From Ostrinia nubilalis (taxonomy: Eukaryota; Arthropoda; Insecta; Lepidoptera; Crambidae), in contig NC_087112.1 of assembly GCF_963855985.1 (NCBI RefSeq), positions 9,488,501 to 9,552,500 of the forward strand: a stretch of DNA of 64,000 nucleotides, in the 5' to 3' direction. The notes beneath the pieces were generated by a model that had not been told where the DNA came from, did no database searches, and saw nothing but the letters and a program-made list of their open reading frames with translations. Shown here one piece after another: positions 11,468 through 22,846 of this stretch. A program made the translations under genes and the position numbers. Numbering within the stretch: the stretch's first letter is position 1; the number at the start of each line of letters is the position of its first letter.

Positions 11468-11885
11468 ACTATTAGAGAACCAATAGCTTAGTCACAACTT
11501 ATAAAAATAGACCTAAATAATGAAATTTATGAATTGAACGTTTCTGTACAAAATGACTCTTTAAGAATGCGTTTCCATTTCACTAAGAAAACATATTGCT
11601 TTCATTCAATCACGCTGAATGTATAAAAAAGGTAAAAAGTAGAGCGAAAGAGATGCAATGCCCCATTGTGTTGTCTCTGTCGAGTACTCTTTGATCTCAT
11701 AATTGAATATCAATTTCGTTATCATTCTGTCATTCATTCATCTCCAGTACCTTTTTGTATAAGCTTTTGCCGCGACTCCGCTTGCGAACTTGACGTTTGA
11801 TAAGAAAGACCTATGCATTTATTAAAATTTAGTGCCATTGATTAAAAATATTTTAAGTGGACTTTTTCCAGCTCTTTTTCTCACC
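11453..11885. other. No gene recognised
   Basis: The first 15 bases finish the family G copy. The remainder is AT-rich with no supported feature. Confidence 0.4.
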
Positions 11886-12280
11886 GCTGCAACTTTTGAG
11901 TAGCCAGGATCTACAGCTTGACCGCCAATAAAAATAAAATCAGTGGAGGCCACTCGAGAACTTTTCTGCCCCAACGGCCATCGTCTCTACGAGCTATGTG
12001 CCCCGCCCACTGCCACTTGATTTTAGCAATTCTGCGTGCTATGTCGGTCACTTTGGTTCTCCTGCGGATCTCCTCATTTCTGATTCGATCACGCAGGGAA
12101 ACTCCGAGCATAGCTCGCTCTATCGCCCTTTGGGTGACCTTGAGCCTTCTTATGAGGCCCATAGTAAGCGACAGAGGCCAAGCATGTACCGAAGAAAGAC
12201 TTAAGAAAAGTCAGTTCTTAATTTCGAACTCGTCCTATGTTTTTTTATTAATTTCTTTACGGTTCCATTGACGGTTTCAA
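11886..12280. mobile_element. Composite of family X pieces around RTE-like LINE fragment
   Basis: 11886-11937 is an inverted X fragment. 11944-12199 is a minus-strand LINE ORF tail showing RNEEIRRRTKVTDIARR and WQWAGHIARRDDGRWGRKVL, open over 83 codons and ending before the usual WRPR segment. 12213-12280 is a direct-orientation X fragment. The LINE copy has no 3' tail and no clear target duplication, so this is probably a rearranged mosaic. Confidence 0.7.
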
Positions 12281-12513
12281 AATATATAATTAAAACTTAA
12301 GATGCAATAGAATCAAGATAATCAAGATAAGAGAGCCTAATTTCTTTAAAATCCATAAAGAAACACAAGTACCTAATTTGTTACTAATCCGAAAAACTAT
12401 TTGCTCACGTAATTTTCCATTACAGCTAGTTATGTGTCAGACAGCATTAAAAGTATCTCGGAAACATAGACGTAACCTAATTTGGAAGAAACATTATTTC
12501 CTAAATTGGCCCG

Positions 12514-12576
12514 AGTAGGCATCGAACCCGCACCCCGCGGTCAATTATCCGCCCAATGCGCCATTGCGCCGTAATG
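12514..12576 (-). repeat. tRNA-headed SINE fragment
   Basis: On the minus strand, an A-box-like TGGCGCATTGGGCGG is followed at suitable spacing by a B box GGTTCGATGCC. The sequence does not close into a convincing cloverleaf and runs into a non-tRNA body (GGGCCAATTTAGG), so it is read as a SINE head, not a tRNA gene. Confidence 0.6.
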
Positions 12577-13240
12577 GATATAGATTTTTCTTAATAGGTC
12601 ATGTCAAAATGTTGATATGGTTTACTCTTACTCAGTTCATTATAATGCAATATTTTATACTTTTAGGATTTCAGAAACACATCTATTGGGTATAGGTTGG
12701 AAAGACTTAGCGATAAAAATGTATATTCTGCCTATTTGTATACAATTAAGTTTCAATAATCAATAGTATCGTAGAGTTTGTTCACCACTCCACTAATGTT
12801 CTACAGATATTTAATTTTTTACTTAGTAAGTCTTTTTGAATTTGAATATAATAATAATGTAACATCCGCAGATTATTTAGAACTTTACTAAAGTATTTTT
12901 CCAGTTTGTTTGGATTGAATCAAAAGTGATTAAACGTGACCAAATGCCTTTCTAGACAAAAAGGCGTCTGAATTAGAAACTCTACATTTTTCATTTTATC
13001 TTAAACACAACTTAAATAATGTATGACATTAGAGGTATTACCACTTAGCCTTCTTACTTATTTCTATTTAAAACGAATTTGCAAAAATTGACTCTACATT
13101 AATAAGCAATAGCTGACTACGTTAATTTCGATCGACCAACCAGTAACATCTCTCCTACCAAAAGACTTACAAAAAAATCGCTAGACACTGTGTACCCGAC
13201 TGTACATCCTCCCACGGGCCCCCGGCGCCCGATCGGCCAC
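12577..13240. other. No feature recognised
   Basis: AT-rich sequence turning GC-rich near 13200-13240, just before the tandem repeat. Confidence 0.4.
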
Positions 13241-13960
13241 AACAATTAAAGTATGTAGGTCGCTTGGACACCCACAACGCTGTACTTGCCTGTACTGATA
13301 AAGGACACAGTGGGAAACGGAGCGTGAGCGGGCGCGGAGGCGGGTTAGAGATTTGGGGGTTTTGAGTTTCTTGCGCTGCTTCTTCTCAGCACTGGCCCAT
13401 TTATTGTCCCGAAGCTGTGGTAGGTTTATAGTGTAAAAGTGCTTTTCAAAAGCCTATTTGCAAAAATATATGAGTTTTATGAGTTTTTTGGGGCATTTTT
13501 TTGACAAAAAAAAATTGCAAATTGCAACAATTAAAGCATGTAGGTCGCTCGGACACCCACAACGCTGTAATTGCCTGTACTGGTAGAGGATAGAGCAGCA
13601 AGCGGAGCGGGAGTGGGCGCGGAAGCGGGTTTAAAAGGATTGAGGATTTGACAAGGGCCTACGTGCTAGTAGAAGGTTTTTAACAATTAAAGTATGTAGA
13701 TCGTTTGGATGCCCACAATGCTGTACTTGCCTGTACTGGTAGAGTACACAGTAGCAAGCGGAGCAGGAGCGAGCGCGGAAGCGAGCTAGTTTTTGACTTT
13801 CGGATTATAGAAAATTTTAAATATGGCACTTTTGGGACGTGTTTATGTGATCTGAAAAGGGCTTGTATTCTAATACGCTGTAATAGCTTTACTGATAGAG
13901 CACACAATGGGAACGGAACAGGAGCGGGTATATAGTATAGGCGGGTTTAAGAGATTATTG
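13241..13960. repeat. Four-unit GC-rich diverged tandem repeat
   Basis: Units begin at about 13241, 13526, 13681 and 13861. Shared words are CAATTAAAGTATGTAGGTCG, ACGCTGTACTTGCCTGTACT and GAGCGGGAGCGGGCGCGG, with decay in the fourth unit. Unit 1 is separated from unit 2 by a family C copy. Reading frames differ between units, so this is probably not coding. Confidence 0.75.
13366..13495 (-). repeat. Family C copy inside the tandem repeat
   Basis: CTTGCGCTGCTTCTTCTCAG, CATTTATTGTCCCGAAG and AAAAGTGCTTTTCAAAAGCC match the copies at 46046 and 10660. It sits between tandem units 1 and 2, so it probably inserted after their duplication. Confidence 0.7.
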
Positions 13961-16081
13961 TCGATTTGAAAGTGAGTGAGTGAGTAAATGCTCTGGAAAT
14001 GGGTTAACGGTTAGTTCATAATCATAGTTAATTCACTTCTCAATGTAACAACAGTACTTACTACAGTACAATACAATAATAAAGGTAACAAAGATTTTTA
14101 TGATAAGTTATTTTTAAACTTTAAGAAACACTATGTTTAAAAACTGGATGTTTTAAGAAACATAAAACATAACCGTATTCAAAGAGAACTACATAAATGT
14201 CTTATTCTGAAAAAGCTTAAAACTTAATTCAAGCATAGATTTATGCCTGTGTTTGGTTGAAATTACTTTGACCACATGAATCTGCTTTGAGTGTAGATTC
14301 ATACATGAACGTTTTATCAGACTAAGTACGTTTAATTAAATTATTTAGCAAATAAATATTACATAGCTACAAAATTCATGCTTACAAAAAAAAAGTTTTT
14401 CTTGCAAGAAAACACGGATTACCCCTACATAAATATAAAGCTGAAAAAAGCTTTACAAATTGTAAAACGAAAAAAGAACTCAGATAAATTTTGCTATTCT
14501 TTGATTAAAAATAAAAAGCAAATTGAATGATGAATAATTCATTTGAATAGTTTTAAAATTCACATTAGTAATAAATTGACCTCTGCGATATTATTGCCGC
14601 AGTTCATCAACCCGAAAGTTTACAGATGGCCTATTAATTTAATTTCCCAAAGTTCATTGCCCTATAATTTTCCATGGCGTTTTCCGACCGCGCCCGCGAC
14701 CGCGCCCCGCACTATATCCGCACCCGAGACCATACAGCCAGACCCCTCGGCCCCTCGGCAAAACGACCCCGCCCTACCCCGATGGCTCAATGTACGCTGG
14801 TCCAAACTATGACCTCAGCTTTCTGTTGTTCTTTATTTCAATTCAAACTTCTAGTGTGTGCGGATGATAAATGCGCCGTTCTATTATTCGAATCGCGTTC
14901 TTTTTTTTTCGTTGCGGCCTTTTTGGAACGAGTTTTAAAATTTTAAAATGGTTCGGTTGTTCGTTGTTTGAAAATTATGAAAAATAATTTGGAAAATCGC
15001 ATTAAAAACGCTGGAAGATATTTTTTTTCTATTACAAGTAACAATTGTTTTTTTTATGATCGGCAAAAGCATGAAAACTTTTGCTTAACTTTTCCACCAC
15101 TATTTTTCCCAATTTCTTATGGGTGTTTAATAAAATTCCATGAATTAAGTAGCGCAAATAATGAATTTCCTTTTTACCCGACTGTGCCAGAAGAAGGGTT
15201 ATTAATTAAATGTAATTAAAACATATTGAGAATGTATGTCAAATAATGTAATTCAACAAATTAAATATTTCCGCTTGTGAAAATGTACTCAGATTAAATT
15301 TTCTTTTGTCATACATACACTGAATGGAAAAACGATTTTCCTGTTCAAAAAGATTATCAGTTGAAATCCAACAAAAGAATAAGATTAACATGTAAAAAAT
15401 CAGTATAATGTGCTTCCTTTCACAGAGAGAACAATGGTTGGAAAAGGTAGGTACCTACCATGTCGGGAGAAACACATCTGTCAGAAAATTGCGACATTTG
15501 AGTCTTTCACTCGGTGACGATTTATTTTGTGTTAAAAATGTAACATGACATGACTGTACGTTTTTTTCTTTTTTATCTGTGCTACGAATAAATTGAATTT
15601 TCTTTTTTTTTCGGATCTTCATTATTGCGTTCTTATTTACGATGACAAAGAAGTGTCATTATAATTGCGATGCTAATGCAACGATTTTCTCTTTTACTTT
15701 TCGCTCGATTAATTTATTCCCTGCGAAGATTCCCTTGTTTTATAGCATCTGTGCCGTAAAAACGACGTTAAAGAAATAATAAAAGTCGATTTAGCAGCGC
15801 AACTGTCTCTTCCCATGGCTCATAATTTACGGTCTCCTCTAACCACAGAAGACAATAAGTCGTAAAGCATTTCGTTTTAACGCACCCAAACATCAAAGGA
15901 ACAAAAAAATGGCCTCGCTCTAAATCGAAAAATAAAAAAAAACTTCATCAAGCAAAGACATGGTACAGCCTAATTCGTCACGAAATCCGATGACTTATTG
16001 AAAAAGAGGCGAAAAGTTCGGTCTAACACTACAAAAAGCCGAAAGCTTTTAATCGATCACTCGCCGAAGCGAAAAACTTAC
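13961..16081. other. Non-coding by eye; possible first intron of the minus-strand gene
   Basis: AT-rich apart from a C/G-rich patch at about 14688-14775 with repeated GCGCCC/CGACCGCGCCC words. No convincing second exon was identified. If the exon at 16082-16198 is real, this is intron sequence. Confidence 0.35.
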
Positions 16082-16198
16082 GTTTTCGGCCAGATCCTCG
16101 GTGCTCCAAGCAAGATGGGCGGGCCGGGAGAAACGCAGTAAAATAATATAACACACTGAACTAAAAAGCACTAAAATACGCGTACGTTCAGAAACCAT
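16082..16198 (-). CDS. Putative first coding exon of an unidentified secreted or membrane protein
   Basis: The minus strand has an ATG in good context (AAAATGG) at 16198, followed by 39 open codons. It then reaches a consensus splice donor, AAC|GTAAGT, with exon end at 16082 and intron phase 0. Residues 5-21 (RTRILVLFSSVCYIILL) look like a signal-peptide or anchor core after a basic N-terminus. WSTEDLAEN would begin the mature region. Reading through the donor meets a stop after 12 further codons, which fits an intron boundary. The product family is not recognised. Two upstream ATGs (16365 and 16309) open short overlapping frames and could be upstream ORFs if transcription starts far enough 5'. 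No second exon was found, so this remains a prediction. Confidence 0.5.
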
Positions 16199-16345
16199 TT
16201 TGAGGAGCGGGCGCGCGACGGCCCTTCTCCCGCGAAGTCCGCTAGCCACTGATCGTGATCTAATTTCAAAACGCACGGCTGTGCTGTGAAAGTGACGTAA
16301 TGCGCCGCCATTTTGAATCCCGCCCCCCGCCACGCCTCACTTCCG
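16199..16345 (-). promoter_or_regulatory. GC-rich promoter-like region
   Basis: Read on the minus strand, this AT-rich neighbourhood is interrupted by GGCGGAAGTGAGG (ETS-like), GGCGGGGGGCGGG (GC boxes), AAAATGGCGGC (YY1/Pho-like) and TTACGTCAC (CRE-like), all within 150 bp of the predicted start codon. The motifs are short and the assignment is inference. Clustering next to a well-formed exon is the argument. Confidence 0.45.
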
Positions 16346-18386
16346 CCTCTGGAAAAATGCAGCATTTAATCAATTTCAGAAGCAGAGTGGTGGAATTTTT
16401 TTAAACTTCTCTTTATTGGTATGTAGTTTTTCTCTGGGACATTATCTGGATGCGTAGTGTAAGTTGAAGGACATGAAATGACAACTGGGCGGCGGACACG
16501 TACGATCGCGAAACGATTGGAGTTTTCTCCATTTTGGGACTCAGTGTGCACGTAATTTTTCCGAGCGTTGCGTAGATTATTTTGTTTTATGTATCATCAA
16601 AGGCTTTTGTATTGCTGTCGGTTTTATTTTTATTTTCACAAGCAGCTTTTATGCTCTACAAAGCTGTTAAAAGCTTCTTCGTAGATTGCGATGAATAAAG
16701 TAGGCACCTTTCTGGAGTTTTCTTTTTCAGTTTGAAAATGACGATACACAATTTTTTCAGCAAACTCGCTCGTAGTCGTAGAGTGATATTATTGCGTCGT
16801 GTGTCATTATATCGTGTGTTTTTATATCTTTGCGTCTGAATCTAATGCTTTTTCTATGATAGGGTATCTAAAAAACTTTTAAGTGTACAAATGCGTTAAA
16901 AGTTATAAGCTACGTTTTCTACAAATTATTTTCGTTTAAAATCACAATTAAGTATAATTTTGTGTTATTCTTCTCTATCGAACAATTTCGTAATTATACA
17001 CTAACTTGAATATTGAATATTAGATAGTATTGGCGACTTTATTATTCAATCACCCGTCTCTAAAACACCTTAATAACCAACTTTTTACACCCATAAAAAA
17101 CACTGTTTCAGTGTTTAGTATTTCTTGAATCCTCCTTCATTCATGACCTACATTATTCCTAGGCTGGAGCGAGCAATCGATAGCCTCCACCGATCCGCCG
17201 ACTGATCCGTGCTCCGTCTGCTCGACGCACTATTTTATTGTCAATCTTGAATCTGTGAGATGGAACGACGCTCAAAACTGAATTTAATACCTTGGTGGTT
17301 GGTTGAATTTTATGCCATATGTTTGTCTCTAAGCGCTGTCCAAAAGACATGTAAAGTGTCCCTTGAGGGCTACCCTTTTTTTTCTTTTGACGTTCATCAA
17401 CTGAATAAAATAATTATGTATTTTTAATTTTGATTTTAAATTTAATTTTTCATCATTATCATCACTTCAACCTATGGTCCAATGCTGGAAAAAGAGTGTT
17501 TCTATAAACAAGCTCTCTATAGTGTATAAACTTACGTTTAAGGAAAAAAACACGTTTTTTTTTTTGGAAAAATTCATAAAATAAATAGTATTAATTAATA
17601 TTTTTTTTATTGAAACTTGAAAAGATGATGACTTGAATGACTTGAAAGATAGAATTTAGACCCCCCTCTTTAAATAGGTTGATTCTCGATATTTTTAATG
17701 AATATTTGCAATATTTTGGGTCGGCCTTATAACTTTTTTTTTTTCTTTTTTTTTATCCACAAGGAGGAAGGAACATTTAATTTTTTTTGTGATTTGGCAC
17801 CAATTTTTTTTCTTTTTAATAGCAGGTACATAGAGTCATATACTTATTATTACACTACACACTACGACACTGACCTCCTTAATCCGTTAACGTGGGAAAA
17901 TAAGCGAAATGATGAAGGAAACGCCACTTGAGTCCCAGTTTTACCTAGCAACGTTCCCGGGGGAAGGAAATCATCCAGCACAGTAATGAGGATACGGATA
18001 CCGAGGTCTTGCGAGGGAACTGCGAGGAAGAAGCTGTTACTCATGATATTTAACGTTTTTGAATAAAATCACGTGTGATTGTTTCAACCACAGATTACAG
18101 AAACTAAAGGAGGATATGAAAAGGGGGCGGGGCCGGTGTCGCAGCAATATGCCCAAAATCTGTTTTTGGTCATATTGGTCGTGAAATCAATGATGACAGC
18201 AGCGACGTCATAATGTAAACAGCTTACATTGCTTGCGTAGTACTAACTATTATTCAAACGTTGAGTATTGATACCGCAGTGGATAGTGGGATAATGAGCA
18301 CATATTTTGATTTGTTTGTGTTTGTGAATTTCTAATGCGACACTTAGTTTCGAACTCAGTGCATTAGTTGTCATCTTTATCTCTAT
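16346..18386. other. No gene recognised
   Basis: AT-rich, with poly-T runs around 17735-17820. A TTTTTTATCCACAAGGAGGAAG word near 17750 resembles the start of repeat family F. No host exon was recognised. Confidence 0.4.
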
Positions 18387-20339
18387 CCCAAGTAGCATTT
18401 TACTCCATTTAAGAGTTCACATTTAGTTCCAATGTGTACTTAAAGCATTAGTACAGTTCACTCGTGATGTATAAGCTGTATTATTGCAATTAATTACACC
18501 TATACCTGTCTAAGGGACTTATAGGAGTGTAGACTGGTGTAGAGTTATACTTTTATACGATTGTTGGTGTTATAATACTCTAACAACTATCCTTTAGTCA
18601 GCCGTCTGACTAAGAGCATTATAGGAGGGTAGAGATACGGCAACCGCTGTTTAACGGCCTACTTGTACGATGTTATAGAGCTAGCATTTTAATAGAACAC
18701 ACGTGGTCATTTATAAAGCCAAAGGCTGTTATGTTTACTTGTTTTAGACTGTTATACAGCTAGTAGCTGTAGTAGGACTTGTTTGTGATAATTAAAATAA
18801 CCTTTTTTTACTATCTGTACAAAAGTGTTTCAATGGTTCGCATGTGCACTGTAGGCTGTTAAAAGTACTATATGTGTTGTCCATTAACATCAATAGCAGT
18901 TTATTTGTCCACAAGTACTACTCTTATTTGCTTTAAGCTGAACATGAATGTGAATGTGATATTCTATTACACATTTCCCCAAGCCTGTTTTTAGTTGTTC
19001 ATGGTGGTTCTGTACATGATGCAGAGGAAAATATTATGCCTGAACCTGAAATTTCCCTTCAAAATATACAGATATCAGAGTGTGATGATTGCAGTTCTAG
19101 TGATAGTGAATACCATTTTGATTTAGACAATTATTTAACCTTTCGCAAAAAAATAAGAACATGGGCTATTGAAAATCGTATTCCTCATTCCGCTTTGAAT
19201 AAATTGTCAGGCATAATAAACTAATTTAAACCGGAAACACTAACGTCTGATGCTTTAGGTATTCATACTTGACTATTAGTACCTGGGCTAGGCGATTTAA
19301 CGGACATTAATAATTTTTATTGCGGATCTCTAAAATTTCAGTATTTGAAAGAATTAAAGATACACAATTGACCTGAACTAGGTACATCTTAAAGCTGTAC
19401 ATAAGTTCACATTAGAATAAATTTATAGACATTAGCGCTGTAGTGGTACAAATGTGGAACTTCATATAGATAACAGCATTCTAACAGAACACATGTGAAC
19501 CTAATATACGCTCACCGCATTAAATTGGAGTTATAACAGTTCATATAGCCGTATTTCATTTCCACCATTTTGTTCTACATAACCTAAAATATTTACCAAA
19601 TAAATCTTAAAAATTAATGCAGATTTATCACAAAATTCGCAGATAGAGCGATTGAGTTTTGATTTCATGTTATAATTAATTACCGTAATATAATTATAAT
19701 GCCAATACAATATCAAAAACTGAAAATTGTAGATTTCCTCTCAGCCAGTTTTAAATATTTTAAAATGAATATCGCGTTTTTACAGAGGCGCGTAAATATT
19801 TTAGCTGTAAATATGTATACATTTCACGATAAAGTTGCATTCCCAATGGCATTAACATTATTAAGTATTTAAAACCCGTGTTATTATTTGCATAAATGAT
19901 TATCCGCCCGAGTTGTTTCCGTCTTGGCACTCACGTACAAATACCAAACTAATATTAAAATGTGGAAATAATTTAGGACACACGTGAACTTTATGTAGCA
20001 TTGGAGTACTTTTGTCGGACCTTATAACTTTAAAAGCTGTGCATTTAGCCACTTGTTACTCTTTATTACACTCGCGTACGTTGTATGGTTCACACTGCGT
20101 CCCATATAGTGCCGTAAGTCAGCCTTAAGTTCGATGTTACTACTTAAACTGCTATTATAATGCTATTATACTGCTAATGTACAGCCATAGTGAACTTAAG
20201 GCTGTCTAATTTGTGCCCAAACTGGTTCTATAAAAGCATTATAGCAAGCTATACAGCTCGTATACAGCTGACATACACAGCTTGTGGAGTACATGTGAAC
20301 GACTAGACATACTATATAGAGCCCCGAATGCTACTTGGG
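18387..20339. mobile_element. Non-autonomous DNA transposon, 1.95 kb
   Basis: CCCAAGTAGCATT at the left end and its inverse AATGCTACTTGGG at the right end bound the element. AT lies on both outer flanks, giving a possible 2-bp duplication. Subterminal zones hold many short words of the type GCATTATAG, TATACAGCT and GTTCACATTAG, as expected for transposase-binding repeats. The only coding trace is the 62-codon frame inside. Superfamily is unassigned. Confidence 0.7.
19036..19224 (+). pseudogene. Transposase-associated N-terminal remnant
   Basis: A 62-codon frame from ATG contains an acidic/serine stretch (CDDCSSSDSEYHFDLD), then FRKKIRTWAIENRIPHSALN. I recall the motif WAxxNxIxHxALNxLL from the N-terminus of transposon proteins in aphids and other insects. 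The frame ends in a stop (SGIIN then TAA) just after that motif. Downstream sequence keeps no matching frame, so it is truncated. Confidence 0.5.
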
Positions 20340-20344
20340 ATGGT

Positions 20345-20505
20345 TTCAACATAATGCATCAGCAGTGAACCCGCTGAACAAAGGCCTCCACTAAGGATTT
20401 CAAGAACAACCAGCATTCAAGTGCTTTTTTAGACCTTCACCAGATCATCAGTCCACCAAGTGGGAGGGCCTACCCTCACTACGTTTTCGGGTCCATGGTC
20501 GCCTA
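20345..20505 (-). mobile_element. Degenerate RTE-like LINE 3' fragment
   Basis: CCGCTGAACAAAGGCCTCCA, CACCAGATCATCAGTCCACC and AGTGGGAGGGCCTACCCTCA are the inverse of the copies at 33.6 and 52.9 kb. It abuts the right end of the DNA transposon. Confidence 0.65.
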
Positions 20506-21093
20506 TCTCAACAATAAAGTTTATTATGATTGGATTTGCTTCTGAAATTTTGTTACGTCAGAAACTGAAAATGAAAAAGAGAGTGATCCACCAATCCCAC
20601 AGATACCTAAAATGTAGAAAATCCGTAAAATTAAGAATGTAGACGCTTCCATTATCTTGAGAAGTGTAAACGTCATGACGCCTTTGTAGTGCTCATAAAC
20701 TATTTCGGGCAAAACTTTATAGGTTCGATGCCCGTACATTTTTGACTATGCGAAGAATTTTTTGGTTCTGGAGAGTAATTAAAACAATGTTTTTGGGACT
20801 GAAATGTACATATTTTTAGATTTTTAGGTAAGTACAGTAGATATACCGTAAATAACAAATGTTAAGTCACGAGCTTTTATATTGCGCGCTTAAAGCTCGT
20901 AATAATGATTTATTTTCTCATAAATTTATTTAATGCCGTCCTAATAAAAAATAAAAACGAAAGTGATCTATCTTTTTTTATTTATTACAAGTAAGAACTT
21001 TAATAATAAATTAAAAGGCATGAAACGCTCACAGGCATGCTTATGTTATGTGTGAAATATTTTTAAACCTCAATCAAAAGGGTCATCCAGTTT
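20506..21093. other. No gene recognised
   Basis: AT-rich. A small 9-bp-arm hairpin with ACGAGCTTT lies near 20875-20906. Confidence 0.4.
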
Positions 21094-21285
21094 CATCATC
21101 ATCTCAGCCATAGGATGTCCACTGCTGAACATAGGCCTCCCCCAATGCTTTCCATGTTGCCCGGTTGGTAGCGGCCTGCATCCAGCGCTTTCCTGCTACC
21201 TTTATGATGTCGTCGGTCGTCCCACGCTATCACTATCATCATCAGCCTGTAATAGCAGTCCACTGCTGGGCATATGCATTAAAAT
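21094..21285 (-). mobile_element. RTE-like LINE 3' end with (ATG)n tail, plus second LINE end
   Basis: Read inverted, 21094-21226 is the LINE 3' end with the GCAGTGGAC and GGCTGAGATGATGATGA tail. It is followed by TCATCATCAGCCTGTAATAG and CAGTCCACTGCTGGGCAT, a related but distinct LINE end. Both are untranslated 5'-truncated scraps. Confidence 0.65.
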
Positions 21286-21524
21286 GTGTATTAACTACAG
21301 AAAAGAGTACACAAATTAATTTAGACGAGAAAAACAACGGACAGCCTTGAAGCAGCTATTTGCACGTAAGTGGAATTTATATTATTTGCCTTACGCAACT
21401 TATCTCTGGGAAGTTATGAAGGGTCTTTTTCGGAAGTTTGTATAGATTTCCTAATTATGGTTCGATTTTGTTACCTTTTCACCTCTTTTAATTTCTTCTT
21501 TCTGTTTATTTTTTTATTTTCCTT

Positions 21525-21685
21525 AGGCTGAGTTGCACCAACTTATTTTAACCGTAACAATAACAATAACCGGTGGTTTTTGTATAGAGTTTAACAGATT
21601 TTTGACGTTTGTCAAAGTTAAAACTTTGACAAACGTCAAAAATCTGTTAAGAAAACTAAGGCCGGATTGCACCATTTTACTAAAG
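21525..21685. mobile_element. MITE family E, rearranged copy with perfect palindrome
   Basis: One normal E terminus (AGGCTGAGTTGCACC at 21525) leads into a 60-bp palindrome at 21591-21650 with 29-bp perfect arms and an AA centre. A second terminus, GGCCGGATTGCACC, begins near 21660 in the same orientation as the first. Two E copies appear to have recombined head-to-head. Confidence 0.7.
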
Positions 21686-21744
21686 TTTTCTTAATTTTCT
21701 TAATTTTTATTGAGAATTATTACACTCACATTAATATTACCAAT

Positions 21745-21840
21745 CTAGTTGTCTAGTGCCCATAGTACAAGCTTTGCTTAGTTTGCGATTAGAAGCGTAG
21801 TGTAAAATGTCCAAGGATATTTATTTATTTATTTTATTTA
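21745..21840 (+). repeat. SINE 3' tail
   Basis: TTGTCTAGTGCCCATAGTAC, AAGCTTTGCTTAGTTTG and GTGTAAAATGTCCAAGGA match the 3' part of the SINE at 40829-41420. An ATTT-rich tail follows. The tRNA-like head is absent. Confidence 0.7.
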
Positions 21841-22376
21841 TTCCCGTTTCCTCACATAACACAGCATGAAACTTATGGGGCTGGACCAATGCCCTTTACC
21901 TACTGAACAAGCCCGAACAAGTTTCCCCATTCGTACTAACTGCTTCTGATGTAATTGACAGAACTTATTGATATTAGTTTCTTTCATTATTTCTGCTTTA
22001 TTTATTGGTCTCCAGGTTTGTTCTTACAAATTGACCCACTTTTCTACTAACAATATGTCAAAATGCAATAGTAATAAATAAATAATTAATTAATACAGGA
22101 ATTGATATGATTTTGGATTAGTTTTATCAAATAAAATGAAAAAATAAAAAATAGCATAGAAAAATGTATTGATGATTTCTCTTTATGGTTTAAAAGTTCT
22201 TTTCATGATTATTTTTATGCTCCAAAGAGTTTCTACAATTAAAAAAAAAGTTAATGTGTTGCTGCTTCAACCATAACCTTTCTAGGCTCACCATGAAAAC
22301 TTCAGGGAAACTCTCTTGTAAGTTAGCTATGTCATCCGGCTCTCACCATAGGTGCACCAAGACTTACGCCCGTATT
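21841..22376. other. No feature recognised
   Basis: AT-rich interspersed sequence up to the next family B MITE. Confidence 0.4.
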
Positions 22377-22501
22377 CACAAACGTTACTATGAGATCTCA
22401 TAGTGCGCGTGGACGCAAGTCGCACAGGGTCACACACGAACCAATCATAGAGCTATATTCAACGGTATGCGTTCGATTTGCATCGTTTGTGAATACGAAT
22501 G
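22377..22501 (+). mobile_element. MITE family B, copy 3
   Basis: CGCCCGTATTCACAAACG to TTTGTGAATACGAATG, flanked by TTA on both sides (22374-22376 and 22502-22504). The interior lacks the CTTCACTTAAGCAAG segment. Confidence 0.85.
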
Positions 22502-22544
22502 TTATTCTTTCTTTATTTATTTATTTATATAAACCAACAGCGAT

Positions 22545-22846
22545 TGAAAAAGCTCAGAAGGATCGGTTCTTGACGAAAACAACGAACTTCGGAATAGTCT
22601 TTATTTTCACTCTCACCACTCTCGCTGCACAACAATACCCGACGGGTTTCGTAATTCGAATGGCGGACTGAGGCAGTGTTGCCACGGTCGAAAAAATAAT
22701 CGATTCATTTATAGACTCCAAATTATGATTATGATTAACTGAGAATATTACTATTTGATTAATTTAGTGATTAAAGTAAATTATATAATTAATTAATTGT
22801 GAATATAATATGTATAGTACGCAATAAAATATAAACGACTGTTACA
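22545..22846 (-). repeat. 3' LTR (302 bp)
   Basis: Read on the minus strand it starts TGTAACA and ends TTTTTCA, with canonical TG/CA ends. It is identical to the other LTR at every base I compared. A TATAAA and a downstream AATAAA (22605-22600) would set start and polyadenylation of element RNA. Confidence 0.95.

Noticed and set aside
12514..12576. Minus-strand tRNA gene
   Set aside because: A and B boxes are present but no convincing cloverleaf; sequence continues into a SINE-like body.
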